From the NCBI GenBank assembly GCA_963771025.1, contig CAVYRL010000004.1, positions 248,001 through 312,000 on the forward strand: a stretch of DNA of 64,000 nucleotides. The letters are read 5' to 3'. Shown one piece after another: positions 44,489 through 53,324 of the stretch. The notes under the pieces were generated by a model. That model was not told the origin of the DNA and did no database searches. It saw only the letters and a list, made by a program, of their open reading frames with translations. The position numbers and the translations under genes are program-made. The DNA is from Miltoncostaea sp963771025 (GTDB lineage: Bacteria > Actinomycetota > Thermoleophilia > Miltoncostaeales > Miltoncostaeaceae). Within the stretch, counting starts at the first letter, position 1. The number at the start of each line of letters is the position of its first letter.

Positions 44489-45492
44489 GACGCGCGCTGC
44501 CCGAGCTGGCTCACGAGGACGGCGACGATCAGGATGCCGCCTTGTACGAGGTTGATCACGAACGTCTCGAGCTGCAGCATCGTCAGGCCCGTCTGGATGA
44601 CACCGAGGAAGAGGACGCCCACGACCGTTCCGGGGATGTTGAACTCACCCGGGCGGAAGACCGCCGAGCCGAGGAAGACCGCGGCGAACGCGGGGAGCAG
44701 GTACGGCACCCCGGTGTTCGGCACCGACGACGCCGCCTGGGAGGTCAGCAGGATCCCCACGATCGACGCGGAGAGCGCGACGATGACGAAGCCGGTGACC
44801 CGGATGCGGCGGATGCGCACGCCCGACAGGCGCGCGGCCTCGGGGTTGCCCCCGATCGCGTACATGTACCGGCCCAGCTCGGTCTGGTCGAGCACCACCC
44901 AGAGCACGATCGCGATCACCGCCGCGATCCAGATCTGGTTGTTGAGCCCCAGGAACTCACCCTGGCCGATGTCAACGTAGCCCTGAGGGACGCCCGAGAA
45001 GATCGTCTTCTGGTCGGTGAACACGTATTCGAGCCCGACCAGGACGGTCCCCATCGCCAGCGTGATGATGAAGGAGGACCCACCCAGGTAGGCGATCAGG
45101 AAGCCGTTGGCGAGGCCGGCGCCGAGGCCGAGGCCGAGCGCGACGAGCACGGCCAGCTGCCAGGCCCAGCCGTCCTGGGCCATCAGCACCACCGCGGCGC
45201 CGCCGGCGAGCCCGATCATGGCGCCGAACGAAAGGTCGAAGTCCTGCATCACCAGCGGCACGGTGAGGCCCGCCGCGACGATCAGGGCGGGAGCGGCGGC
45301 GGTGAGGATCGACTTGAGATTCGCCGTCGTGGGGAAGGCGTCGGGCTTCGCCAGGCTGAAGAAGATGATCATCACGGCGAAGGCAAGCAGCAGGCCATAG
45401 CGCGAGACGATCGAGTTCAGGCGCTCCATCCGCGCCCTCCGCCGGGCGGCCTCCGCCGGGCCGCCGGCCTCGGCATGCACGGCCCCGCTCAC
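44485..45492 (-). CDS. ABC transporter permease (RbsC-like)
   Basis: 335 aa with about eight to ten membrane helices. Conserved loop GLANGFLIAYLGGSSFIITLAMGTVLVGL and NPEAARLSGVRIRRIRVTGFV are typical of branched-sugar permeases (BPD_transp_2). Works as a homodimer with the two-domain ATPase. GTG 45492 sits in the end of a 6-codon mini-ORF that has its own strong Shine-Dalgarno. Confidence 0.9.
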   Translation of the reverse strand: MSGAVHAEAGGPAEAARRRARMERLNSIVSRYGLLLAFAVMIIFFSLAKPDAFPTTANLKSILTAAAPALIVAAGLTVPLVMQDFDLSFGAMIGLAGGAAVVLMAQDGWAWQLAVLVALGLGLGAGLANGFLIAYLGGSSFIITLAMGTVLVGLEYVFTDQKTIFSGVPQGYVDIGQGEFLGLNNQIWIAAVIAIVLWVVLDQTELGRYMYAIGGNPEAARLSGVRIRRIRVTGFVIVALSASIVGILLTSQAASSVPNTGVPYLLPAFAAVFLGSAVFRPGEFNIPGTVVGVLFLGVIQTGLTMLQLETFVINLVQGGILIVAVLVSQLGQRAS

Positions 45493-45509
45493 GCGTGCCT
45501 TCCCCGCAT
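45489..45509 (-). other. Six-codon mini-ORF overlapping the permease start
   Basis: ATG at 45509 follows GGAGG (45515-45519) with ideal 5-nt spacing, encodes MRGRHA, and its TGA overlaps the permease GTG as GTGA. It may feed ribosomes to the permease start, which has a weaker GGGGAAGG of its own. Confidence 0.35.
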
Positions 45510-45529
45510 CGTGTCCTCCTTCGTCGTGG

Positions 45530-46336
45530 TCATGACGCCACCGTGATGTCCGGCATGCCTCCGTCGATCTCCAGTACCTGCCCGGTGACGTAGCCCGAGC
45601 CCGGCGAGCAGAAGAACGCCACCGCGTTCGCGACGTCCTCCGGTGTTCCGCCGCGCCCCACCGGGATGCGGGCGAGCAGCTTCTCGCGCACCTCCGCCGG
45701 GATCCCGAAGGCGTCGTCCGGCCCCGTGCGGGCCGCCGTCAGGCGCGTCTCGATGTAGCCGGGCGCCACGGCGTTGACCGTGACCCCATACCGCGCCCAC
45801 TCCCGGGCGACGCTGCGCGTGAGTCCGATGACCCCGGCCTTGGCCGCCGAGTAGTTGGCGTTGCCCACGCTCCCGTAGATGCCGGAGACCGAGGCCACGT
45901 TGACGATCCTCCGCGGGGCCGACCGGTCGCGGTCGCGGAACCACGGGGCCACGGCGCGGATGCAGTTGAACGTCCCGCGCAGGACGACGTCCTGCACCAG
46001 GTCCCAGTCGGCGTCGTCCATCTTGTGGACGAGCGCGTCGCGGGTGAGGCCCGCGTTGTTCACCAGGATGTGGAGGCCGCCCAGCCGGTCGGCGGCGGCC
46101 GCGGCCGCCGCCTGGCAGTCGTCGAGGTCGGCGACGTTGCCGGCGACGGCGACGACCCGGTGCCCGGAGGCCTCCATCTCACGGGCGGCGGCGTCCACCG
46201 GCCCGGCGTCGATGTCGGTGATGCAGACCGCCGCGCCGTCGAGGGCCAGCCGCTCGGCGATGGCCCGCCCAATCCCGCGCGCCGCGCCTGTCACCAGGGC
46301 GACACGCCCGTCGAGCGGCCGCGCCCCCGCGCTCAC
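45530..46336 (-). CDS. SDR-family oxidoreductase (FabG-like)
   Basis: 268 aa. Classical SDR: TGAARGIGRA near residue 15, NNAG, catalytic Ser in NVASVSG and YSAAK. C-terminal CSPGSGYVTGQVLEIDGG completes the fold. Probably oxidises a hydroxyl on the pathway substrate or acts as 3-oxoacyl-CoA reductase. GTG 46336 is chosen because the in-frame ATG at 46387 would put the regulon palindrome inside the coding sequence. Next to it are the ABC importer genes, same strand, 37 bp apart. Confidence 0.88.
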   Translation of the reverse strand: MSAGARPLDGRVALVTGAARGIGRAIAERLALDGAAVCITDIDAGPVDAAAREMEASGHRVVAVAGNVADLDDCQAAAAAAADRLGGLHILVNNAGLTRDALVHKMDDADWDLVQDVVLRGTFNCIRAVAPWFRDRDRSAPRRIVNVASVSGIYGSVGNANYSAAKAGVIGLTRSVAREWARYGVTVNAVAPGYIETRLTAARTGPDDAFGIPAEVREKLLARIPVGRGGTPEDVANAVAFFCSPGSGYVTGQVLEIDGGMPDITVAS

Positions 46337-46342
46337 GCGAGC

Positions 46343-46364
46343 ACCAACCAAACGTTCGGCCGTG
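46343..46364. promoter_or_regulatory. Regulon palindrome D
   Basis: Arms ACCAACCAAAC and GTTCGGCCGTG; only 6 of 11 symmetric but the left arm fits the consensus well. A second small inverted repeat, GTGAC-ATCG-GTCAC (46362-46375), adjoins it. Lies 6 bp before the SDR start. Confidence 0.5.
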
Positions 46365-46434
46365 ACATCGGTCACATCCTTAGTCATCGAGGCTTCTCTG
46401 GCAACAACGCCGGGGCCGTTGCCCGGCACGGTCC

Positions 46435-48009
46435 TCAGACCGCATCGCGGACCCCCGCCGCCTCTCCCGCGCGGTGGCCGAAGACCAGCGCCGGGCCGAT
46501 CGTCGCCCCCGCGCCGGGATAGGCCAGCCCGAACGGGCTCGCCGCCGCGTTGCCCGCCGCGTAGAGCCCCGGCACGGGCCCGCCGCCGTCGGCGGCCAGC
46601 ACGCGGCCCCGGTCGTCGGTGCGCGGCCCGCCCTTCGTGCCGAGGCAGCCCGGCAGCACGCGCACGGCGTAATAGGGGGCCGCGAGCGGGCGCAGCGTCG
46701 GGTGCGGCGCGCGCGGGTCACCGATGAAGCGGTCGTATGCGAACGCCCCGCGGCCGAAGTCCTCGTCCGTGCCCGCGGCGGCGAGGGAGTTGAAGCGCGC
46801 GATGGTCGTCGCGAGCGCGTCCGGGGCCACCCCGATCACCTCGGCCAGTTCGGCGACGTCGTCGCCGCGGGCGACCCACTCGGGGTCGGCGCCCCCGCGC
46901 CCCAGCGGGCCGATCGAGTAGCGGGCGCGGTACTCGGCGTCGAAGACGAGCCAGGACGACGTGCGCGGGAACGCGAAGCCCGCGGCGTCGAAGTCGTGGA
47001 GGCTGCGCCCGACGTCGTTGTAGTTGGCGGCCTCGTCGACGAAGCGGCGGGCGTGGGCGTCGATCATCAGGCTCCCCGGTCGCGCGCGCTCGGTCAGCAC
47101 CAGGCGGAAGAGGGGGGAGCCGTCGACCTCCTCGCCCGGGACGCGAAGCGCGGGACACCACCACGCCTCGCTCATGTTCCCGAGGGCGGCCCCGAGCGAC
47201 ATCGCCATCCGCAGGCAGTCGCCGTCGCACTCCGCGACCCCGGCGGGAGCCGTCATCGGGCCGCGCAGGAAGGCCCGCGCGAGCGCCGGGTCCCGCTCGA
47301 ACCCGCCGCCGGCGAGGATCACGCGGCCGGGGACATCGCCATGGTCGGTCGCGACACCCACGACCTCGCCCCTCCTCACGATGAGCCGCCGCGCGCGCGT
47401 CCGGGTGCGCACCTCGGCGCCCGCCCGGACCAGGGCACCCAGCAGCGCGGCCACCAGCGCCCGCCCCAGGGTGACGACGCCGCGGGCCCGCCGCTCCGCG
47501 ACCTCGGCGCGGTCGACCCGCCCGCCCGCGAGCTCGGCGTAGGTGACGGGGCCGAGGACGTTGGGCGCATCGCGCACCAACGAGGCCACGGCCGGGTCGG
47601 GCTCCACGGGATCCGGCTCGAGGGGGCGGCCGCCGAGCTTCCCGCCGGAGCGCTCGGCGTGGTAGTCGGGGTACGGAAGGGCGTGCCAACGCAGGCCGGT
47701 CTGCTCGAGGTGCCGCCCCACGCGGGCGGCTTCGTCGACGAACGTGTCAACGAGGCCCTGGTCGACGTCGCCGAGGGCGAGGCTGCGCATGTAGTCGCGC
47801 GCCTCGGCAGCGCTGTCCTCGATGCCGAGCTCCGCCGCCCGGTGGTTGGCGGGGATCCACGCCACGCCACCCGACAACGCCGTCGTGCCGCCCACCACCG
47901 CGCTGCGCTCCAGGAGGGTCACCTCGGCGCCCTGTTCGCGCGCGGCGAGGGCGGCCGCGAGTCCCGCGGCCCCCGAGCCGACCACCACGACCCGCGAGCG
48001 CCGGCTCAT
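46435..48009 (-). CDS. FAD-dependent oxidoreductase, 3-ketosteroid-delta1-dehydrogenase-like
   Basis: 524 aa. FAD-binding GSGAAGLAAAL at about 11-21, then LLERSAVVGGTTALSGGVAWIPAN, and the C-terminal VPGLYAAGNAAASPFGLAYPGAGATIGPALVFG. The last block is the pattern of KstD and related fumarate-reductase-family flavoproteins, including the YPGxGxxxG tyrosine. It should introduce a double bond next to a ketone in a cyclic substrate. The start overlaps the VOC gene stop as ATGA. Confidence 0.88.
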   Translation of the reverse strand: MSRRSRVVVVGSGAAGLAAALAAREQGAEVTLLERSAVVGGTTALSGGVAWIPANHRAAELGIEDSAAEARDYMRSLALGDVDQGLVDTFVDEAARVGRHLEQTGLRWHALPYPDYHAERSGGKLGGRPLEPDPVEPDPAVASLVRDAPNVLGPVTYAELAGGRVDRAEVAERRARGVVTLGRALVAALLGALVRAGAEVRTRTRARRLIVRRGEVVGVATDHGDVPGRVILAGGGFERDPALARAFLRGPMTAPAGVAECDGDCLRMAMSLGAALGNMSEAWWCPALRVPGEEVDGSPLFRLVLTERARPGSLMIDAHARRFVDEAANYNDVGRSLHDFDAAGFAFPRTSSWLVFDAEYRARYSIGPLGRGGADPEWVARGDDVAELAEVIGVAPDALATTIARFNSLAAAGTDEDFGRGAFAYDRFIGDPRAPHPTLRPLAAPYYAVRVLPGCLGTKGGPRTDDRGRVLAADGGGPVPGLYAAGNAAASPFGLAYPGAGATIGPALVFGHRAGEAAGVRDAV

Positions 48010-48509
48010 TCGCCGTCCTCACGCAGGCGCGCTCGGCCGTCGCGCCAGATGGCTCTGCCGGCGAGGACGTCCTCGATCGTGAGCCCCGGCGCCGGGAGGT
48101 CCCAGCGCTCGTCGGTCTGGACGATCTGGATCAGGGCTCCGAAGCCGGACTTGGGACGGATGTAGCTCTCCATCCACCACGACCGCGAGCGGTTCGTCCC
48201 GGTCGTCTCGAAACCGGCCGTCTCGAGCTCGGCGATGGCCTCCTCGAGGTCGGGCACCAGCATCGTGATGTGGTGGAGGCCCTGCCCGTGGCGGTCGAGG
48301 TAGGCCCGCAGCACCGTGTCATCGCGCAGCGGCTGCAGCAGCTCGATGCGCAGGCCGGGCAGCTGGACGCGGACGGCCCTGACGCCGGACGCGTCGTCGT
48401 CGCCGCCGCTGACGAAGCGGCCCCCGAGGACATCCGAGTACAGCACCATCGCGTCCTCGATGGACTCGACGGCCACCGCGACATGATCGATGTCTCGGAC
48501 CAGGGCCAT
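48006..48509 (-). CDS. VOC-family protein (methylmalonyl-CoA epimerase-like fold)
   Basis: 167 aa, two beta-alpha-beta-beta-beta modules. Metal ligands likely H in IDHVAVAVES near the N-terminus, the Glu in RIELLQP and the His in GLHHITMLVPD. Similar in shape to acyl-CoA epimerases and glyoxalase-fold dioxygenases; exact role unknown. ATG 48509 has GGGGGAT just upstream; longer in-frame starts would cover the spacer and are rejected. Divergent from another VOC gene. Confidence 0.8.
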   Translation of the reverse strand: MALVRDIDHVAVAVESIEDAMVLYSDVLGGRFVSGGDDDASGVRAVRVQLPGLRIELLQPLRDDTVLRAYLDRHGQGLHHITMLVPDLEEAIAELETAGFETTGTNRSRSWWMESYIRPKSGFGALIQIVQTDERWDLPAPGLTIEDVLAGRAIWRDGRARLREDGE

Positions 48510-48564
48510 AGATCGGGATCCCCCGCGATTCGGGTGGCGCAGTATCGCGACCGGGCGACTCATA

Positions 48565-48586
48565 ATCAACCGGGCGTTTGGTAGAA
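48565..48586. promoter_or_regulatory. Regulon palindrome E
   Basis: Right arm GTTTGGTAGAA is the exact consensus; left arm ATCAACCGGGC is degenerate. It lies between the divergent VOC genes (48509 and 48641). Confidence 0.6.
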
Positions 48587-48640
48587 CCCTCCCACACGAA
48601 AGCTCGTCGAACCACGACTCGCGCCATGAGGGGGAATCCG

Positions 48641-49144
48641 ATGTCGGCCAACGCCCACCACCACCCCGCGCTGAGGGTGTCCAACCTGGAGCGCGCGACG
48701 CGCTTCTATCTCGATGCGTTCGAAGGGCACTGGGTCACCCGGCCCTTCGTCCTCGAAGGTCCGTTCGCTGAGATGGTCTTCGGCGGCCCGCCCGGAACGA
48801 AATACACGGTCTCGCACATCGGCTTCGACGAGGGCTCGTGCGTCGAGCTGTTCGAGTTCCTGGAGCCGGTCGCGCCGATCCGGGAGATCAACCCCTGGGA
48901 GGGCAACCTCCTGCATTTCGGGATCCTGGTCGACGACGTGCCCGCGACCCTCGCGCGCGTCGAGGCGGCCGGGGGGCAGCGTCTGTGGCCCGAGATCGCG
49001 CAGTGGGGCGACGCGAGCGTCATCTACGTGCTCGACCTCGATCAGAACATCATCGAGCTCACCGACCGCACCGTGGCGCGCATCGCCGAGCTCACGATAG
49101 AGCAGTTCCCCGAGGCCGCCCCCGACTACGAGGCAGCACGATGA
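48641..49144 (+). CDS. VOC-family protein
   Basis: 167 aa glyoxalase/dioxygenase fold: HHPALRVSNLERATRFYLDAFEG, SCVELFEFLEP, LLHFGILVDDVPATLARVEAAGG, SVIYVLDLDQNIIELTD. Possible metal ligands are the N-terminal His, Glu in VELFEF, His in LLHFGIL and the final Glu in NIIELTD, a complete VOC set. ATG 48641 follows GAGGGGGA at good spacing. Its stop overlaps the SDR start by 4 bp, so they act together; reaction unknown. Confidence 0.82.
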   Translation: MSANAHHHPALRVSNLERATRFYLDAFEGHWVTRPFVLEGPFAEMVFGGPPGTKYTVSHIGFDEGSCVELFEFLEPVAPIREINPWEGNLLHFGILVDDVPATLARVEAAGGQRLWPEIAQWGDASVIYVLDLDQNIIELTDRTVARIAELTIEQFPEAAPDYEAAR

Positions 49145-49950
49145 GCGGGCGCCTGGAGGGCAAGGTGGCCGTCGTCACCGGCGCCGGCCAGGGCATCGGC
49201 GAGGCCGCCGTGCTCCGGATGGCCCAGGAGGGAGCCCGGATCGTCGTCTCGGACATCAACGAGCAGAGCGGCCAGGCGGTCGTCGCGACGGTCCGCGACG
49301 CGGGCGGAGAGGCCGTCTTCGTCGCCGCCGACGTCGCGAAGCTCGACGACGTGAAGGCGCTGTTCGCGGCGACGGCCGACGCCTTCGGGCGGCTGGACGT
49401 GCTGCACAACAACGCCGGGGTGCACGAGACGCAGTTCACGACGCAGGCCCAGAGCCACGAGCTCGACGAGGAGGTCTGGGACACGGTCGTCGGCATCAAC
49501 CTGAAGGGCGTCTGGATGTGCTCCAAGTACGCCGTGCCCCTGATGACCGAGTCGGGCGGCGGCTCGATCGTCAACGCGGCCTCGATCGGCGGCATGGTCG
49601 GGTACCCCATGGGCGCCGCCTACGGCCCCTCCAAGGCCGGGGTGATCCAGCTCTCGCGCGTCATGGCGCTCGAGCTCGCCCCCTTCGACATCCGCGTCAA
49701 CAGCTACGCCCCCGGCAACACCGACACGCCGATGGTGCAGAAGTACTTCTCGTCCGGTCCGCCGGAGGAGCAGGCGATGATCAAGGCCCAGCTCATCGGG
49801 ACCCACCTCATCCCGCGGATGGGACGGCCCGAGGAGGTCGCGAACCTGGTCCTCTTCCTCGCCAGCGACGAGTCGTCGATGATCACGGGCGCGAACATCA
49901 CCATCGACATGGGCACCACCGCCTGGCGCGGCATCCGCGAGGGCGGCTAG
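49141..49950 (+). CDS. SDR-family oxidoreductase
   Basis: 269 aa. TGAGQGIGEA near residue 13, HNNAGVHE, NAASIGG, YGPSK active-site Tyr/Lys, and SMITGANITIDMG. It shares an unusual HELDEEVW insertion after the NNAG motif and a C-terminal AWRG with the SDR at 56196-56981, marking the two as paralogues with probably related substrates. ATGA overlap with the VOC gene. Confidence 0.9.
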   Translation: MSGRLEGKVAVVTGAGQGIGEAAVLRMAQEGARIVVSDINEQSGQAVVATVRDAGGEAVFVAADVAKLDDVKALFAATADAFGRLDVLHNNAGVHETQFTTQAQSHELDEEVWDTVVGINLKGVWMCSKYAVPLMTESGGGSIVNAASIGGMVGYPMGAAYGPSKAGVIQLSRVMALELAPFDIRVNSYAPGNTDTPMVQKYFSSGPPEEQAMIKAQLIGTHLIPRMGRPEEVANLVLFLASDESSMITGANITIDMGTTAWRGIREGG

Positions 49951-50288
49951 TGGGGGCGGGCGCGCCGCCGGTGCGCGAGGAGGCGCGCGAGCGCCTCTAC
50001 CGCGTGGCGCGCCCGCAGCGCGGCCCCGCCGCGGTCACCCGCGAGGGGCCGGGGGACGAGCCCGTGGAACTCACGCGCTCGGGGTCGTGGACCGTCCTCG
50101 CTCGCGCCGTGCTCGACGACGCCCTGACCGAGCGGCCGGGCGGCAAGCTGGCCCGCGACCTCGGGCGCTTCCTGGTCGCCCCCCGCGGCGGCGAGCGCTC
50201 CATGTCGGGAGAGGAGCTGGGCGCCTGGCTCGCGACCTGGCGCCCGCCCCTCTCAACGATCCTGCCCGGCCGCTACCGCCCCGGCTGA
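49950..50288 (+). CDS. Hypothetical protein
   Basis: 112 aa. Begins at GTG 49950, sharing one base with the SDR stop (TAGTG). Sequence is charged and Arg-rich at first (REEARERLYRVARP), then ELTRSGSWTVLARAVLDDALTERPGGKLARDLGRFLV. No domain recognised. Frame continuity and coupling to the SDR support it as real; function unknown. Confidence 0.5.
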   Translation: MGAGAPPVREEARERLYRVARPQRGPAAVTREGPGDEPVELTRSGSWTVLARAVLDDALTERPGGKLARDLGRFLVAPRGGERSMSGEELGAWLATWRPPLSTILPGRYRPG

Positions 50289-50307
50289 CCCGGGACGGCC
50301 GCGGTGC

Positions 50308-50631
50308 CTAGGGCGACCACTCCTCCTCGACGTCGAACACGTCGATGTGGAGCCCCGCCACCGAGGGCATGAACCCGTCGGCAGCGATCGTCGCCCACTC
50401 CTGCGAGCCGATGGCCGCGTCGAAGTCCTCGCGGGTGTCGAACCAGATCTCCGCTCCACGCCACGCCGAGGCGTACTCCCCCCCGGCGCCCGGGACGCCC
50501 TTCAGGACGACGTGGCGCCTGAGCTTCGGAAGGGCCCGCACGTTCGGCACGTGCACGCCGAAGTAGTGCGAATCGATCTCCTCGGGCGACATGCCCTCGG
50601 GGATGTGCCAGGTGCCCTGCAGCTTCACCAT
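50308..50631 (-). CDS. EthD-type dimeric alpha-beta barrel protein
   Basis: 107 aa. MVKLQGTWHIPEGMSPEEIDSHYFGVHVPNVRALPKLRRHVV fits the ferredoxin-like EthD family, whose members pair as dimeric barrels and act as small accessory or cyclase-like proteins. GAEIWFDTREDFDAAIGSQEWATIAAD closes the fold. It lies 35 bp after SBP-2 on the same strand and is probably co-transcribed from palindrome F. Confidence 0.75.
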   Translation of the reverse strand: MVKLQGTWHIPEGMSPEEIDSHYFGVHVPNVRALPKLRRHVVLKGVPGAGGEYASAWRGAEIWFDTREDFDAAIGSQEWATIAADGFMPSVAGLHIDVFDVEEEWSP

Positions 50632-50666
50632 CTACCCGTCTCCTTTCGAGTCGTCGGTCGTCGCCC

Positions 50667-51818
50667 TCACCCGCTGGCGCCGAACTCTGCGTTCCACTTG
50701 GCCGTGAAGTAGGCGACCACGTCAACCTCCGCCTCCGGGTACTGGCCCTTGGCGGGGAGGTTGTCCTTGGTCACGAGCTGGTAGTCGAACAGGTCACCCA
50801 CGCCCGGATAGTCCGGGGAGGGGTCCTGGGTGAACGGGGTCTTCCGCGCGGTGAACTGGTAGATGCTGTCCATGGCCATCCACGAGGACGCGTCGTAGTT
50901 GACGTCCAGAACCTCGTCGATCAGGCCCTGCCGCATCAGCTCGGTGGTGCCGAGGTCGGCGTGGAAGGTCGTCACCAGCGGCCGCTCCGGAAACTCCTTG
51001 CCGGGGTACGCCGCCGCCACGACCGGGGCGCCGGCCTGTCCGGCGGTGTCGAACGCGTACCAGAAGGCGCTGAGACCGGGGTTCGCCGTCATGATGTCGG
51101 CGGTCTGCTTCCTCGTGCCCGGCACCAGGTTCGCCCCGTCGGTGTCCACGCGGGCGACCACGTCGATCTTCGGCTCGTCCTTGAGGAGGCCGTCCAGCAC
51201 CACCGTGCGGGCGTGGATGGACGGAAGCGCGAAGTCGACCACGGCCAGCTCGGCCGAGCCGTCGGGCAGCGCGTTGAGCTTCTCGATCACGCTGTCGGCG
51301 AGCATCTTGCCGGCAAGCTGCTCGTCCGGGTAGAAGGCCGCGTCGTATCCGGGCGGAACCTCGCCGCTGACGCAGAGGATGGGGATGCCGGCCTTCTTCG
51401 CCTTGTTGATGACGAGCTTGATCTGGCCGGGATCGATGCCGATCGCAACGACCGCGTCCACCCCCTGGTCGAGCAGGCTGTTGCCGCAGGTGACCCACTT
51501 GGTCGGGTCGCCGGCGCCGTCGCAGACGTTCGAGTCCCAACCAACCACCGACGCGGCGGCCTTCAGGGAGTTCTCGACCCGGTCGGCCGACTCGATGCCG
51601 CCGATGATCTGGAGGATGCCGACCGTCTTCTTCGGCAGCGCCACGGGTCCGCCCAGATCCTCGGCCGCCGCGGTCCCCGCGGCGGCATCGGACCCGGGGC
51701 CCGCCGGCGTCGTACCGCCCGCCGTCGAAGCCGCCGAATCGCCGTCCCCACCGCAGCCCGCGACGAGGAAGAGCGAGAGCGCCGCGATCGCGGCTGCCGC
51801 CATTGTGCGCTTGAACAT
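50667..51818 (-). CDS. ABC transporter substrate-binding lipoprotein (SBP-2), paralogue of SBP-1
   Basis: 383 aa. Lipobox VAGCG at about 18-22. Shares DPTK...C...LLDQ.VD..V..GI.P..IK...NKAKK, then SG.V.P and YPDE blocks, GTRKQ and FHADL..TELMR with SBP-1 along its whole length. No ATPase or permease gene accompanies it, so it probably docks with the importer at 42944-45492 and widens its substrate range. Palindrome F lies 21 bp upstream of the ATG. Confidence 0.88.
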   Translation of the reverse strand: MFKRTMAAAAIAALSLFLVAGCGGDGDSAASTAGGTTPAGPGSDAAAGTAAAEDLGGPVALPKKTVGILQIIGGIESADRVENSLKAAASVVGWDSNVCDGAGDPTKWVTCGNSLLDQGVDAVVAIGIDPGQIKLVINKAKKAGIPILCVSGEVPPGYDAAFYPDEQLAGKMLADSVIEKLNALPDGSAELAVVDFALPSIHARTVVLDGLLKDEPKIDVVARVDTDGANLVPGTRKQTADIMTANPGLSAFWYAFDTAGQAGAPVVAAAYPGKEFPERPLVTTFHADLGTTELMRQGLIDEVLDVNYDASSWMAMDSIYQFTARKTPFTQDPSPDYPGVGDLFDYQLVTKDNLPAKGQYPEAEVDVVAYFTAKWNAEFGASG

Positions 51819-51839
51819 GTCACCACCCGGGTTGTGTCA

Positions 51840-51861
51840 ATCAAACAAACGATTGTTTGAA
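51840..51861. promoter_or_regulatory. Regulon palindrome F
   Basis: Arms ATCAAACAAAC and GATTGTTTGAA, 9 of 11 symmetric, directly upstream of SBP-2. The strongest TTTG symmetry of the set. Confidence 0.7.
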
Positions 51862-51919
51862 AACATGGTGGCGTGAACCTAGAAAATGCCCATGGCGGTG
51901 TCAATGCCCGGGCTCTGCC

Positions 51920-53305
51920 TCAGTACCTCCAGCCGTCGCCGAAGGTCGCCAGGCGGCGCCCGAGGTAGTCCTCCACCACCGTGAGGGCCGCGCGCGCGGA
52001 CCGGTTGACGCCGACGCCGCGGCTGCGGAACGTGTCCGAGGCGAAGTAGAGGCCCTCCACGTTCGGGGCGCGCCAGTGGGGGCGGAACCGGCCGACCAGG
52101 TTGGGCTTCTGGATCACCCCGAGCCCAGGCTCGTGCACCAGGTGGCGGCGGCGCCAGACCGTCCGCTCGAGGCCCGGATACATGATCGCCAGGTCCTTCT
52201 CGAACCGCTCCATCGTGCGCAGCATCCACTTGACGTCGCGCACCTTCTCGCCGGGGATGTCCAGCCCGCCGACGTAGAGGTGGGTGCCGGGCGGCGAGGA
52301 GCCTGGGTCCATCGCGGTCTGGTTGAAGAAGAAGCCCGCGTGGGGCAGGTTCGGCGTCGCCAGCCAGGTGGCGAGCTCGCGCGGGTCAACCGCGTGGATC
52401 GGCTCCTCGGTGGCGATGTAGACACCCAGCCAGGTGGCCCGGAACTCGACCCGGGCGAGGTGGCGGATCTGGGCGACGTACCAGTCGGGCAGGTCGCTCG
52501 GGGGGACCACGCGCAGGACGTTCCACACCGGCAGCGTGGAGATGACCGCGCCGGCCTCGATCATCTCCTCCTCGAAGATCTCGTTCGGGATGACGCGCGG
52601 CTCCCGCCCGACGGCGACGCCCTGGAGCCGGTCGCCCTCGATCACGACGCGCTCCACACGGGTGTTGAGGCGCACCTCGCCCCCATGCTCCACGACGGCG
52701 TCATGGAGGTCACGGAACATGCCGTCCCAGCCCTGCCCCGGCCAGAACGAGTACCCCGCGACGCGCTTCTCGGAGTAGTGCATCTTGCGCATGTAGAGGT
52801 TGTCCGAGGCCGAGTGGTCCCACCAGTTCTCGGTGATCGCCTCGAGCACGGTGATGAACTCCCACAGCTCGATCACGCCCTCGTTGGTGGTGTGCTGGAG
52901 CATCCACTCGCGAAGGGGGCGGTCGTCCCACTCGTCGAAGTCCTCGTACGGGGTTTCGAGCAGGACATGGATCAGCTTCTTGAGCTCGTTCTTGTCGGCC
53001 GAGTAGAGCTCGCGTGCGGAGTTCCAGCGGCCGTCCTGCCAGATCGCCATGTCGCTGGAGGTGGCGCCGTGCACCAGCTCCTTGCCGACGTGCTCGAAGA
53101 CCTTGGTGATGCCCGAGCCCGAGTCCTCGACGAGGTGGCCGCCCACGTTGACGGTGAATCCCTCATCGGGAACGCCCATGCCACGGCCGCCCAGCCACGG
53201 GCTCGCCTCGAGCACCAGCACCGAGCGGCCCTCGGTCGCGAGGAGGGAGGCGGCGCTGAGCCCCGCGGCCCCGGCTCCGATGACGATGACGTCGTAGCGC
53301 GGCAT
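51920..53305 (-). CDS. FAD-dependent amine-oxidase/phytoene-desaturase-like oxidoreductase, copy 1
   Basis: 461 aa. Dinucleotide motif VIGAGAAGLSAASLLA, LEASPWLGGRGMG (FAD ribose and GG motif), and the C-terminal NVEGLYFASDTFRSRGVGVNRSARAAL flavin-binding segment. Aligns over the full length with the following gene (HLVEDSGSGITKVFEHVG, DEWDDRPLREWMLQHTTNEGV, WWDHSASDNLYMRKMHYSEKRVAGYSFWPGQGW). Likely a desaturase or oxidase for a hydrophobic ring or isoprenoid substrate. ATG 53305 chosen as the usual MxxYDVIVIG start. Confidence 0.87.
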   Translation of the reverse strand: MPRYDVIVIGAGAAGLSAASLLATEGRSVLVLEASPWLGGRGMGVPDEGFTVNVGGHLVEDSGSGITKVFEHVGKELVHGATSSDMAIWQDGRWNSARELYSADKNELKKLIHVLLETPYEDFDEWDDRPLREWMLQHTTNEGVIELWEFITVLEAITENWWDHSASDNLYMRKMHYSEKRVAGYSFWPGQGWDGMFRDLHDAVVEHGGEVRLNTRVERVVIEGDRLQGVAVGREPRVIPNEIFEEEMIEAGAVISTLPVWNVLRVVPPSDLPDWYVAQIRHLARVEFRATWLGVYIATEEPIHAVDPRELATWLATPNLPHAGFFFNQTAMDPGSSPPGTHLYVGGLDIPGEKVRDVKWMLRTMERFEKDLAIMYPGLERTVWRRRHLVHEPGLGVIQKPNLVGRFRPHWRAPNVEGLYFASDTFRSRGVGVNRSARAALTVVEDYLGRRLATFGDGWRY

Positions 53306-53324
53306 GAGCGTCTCCTCGAATCGG

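Noticed and set aside
42944..45492. Ribose or other sugar importer as a firm call
   Set aside because: The genes are RbsA/RbsC-like, but they lie in a CoA-catabolic regulon with no sugar kinase or isomerase, so a sugar ligand is not supported.
46337..46429. Longer start (46387 or 46429) for the SDR at 45530
   Set aside because: It would place the regulon palindrome within coding sequence; homology begins after GTG 46336.
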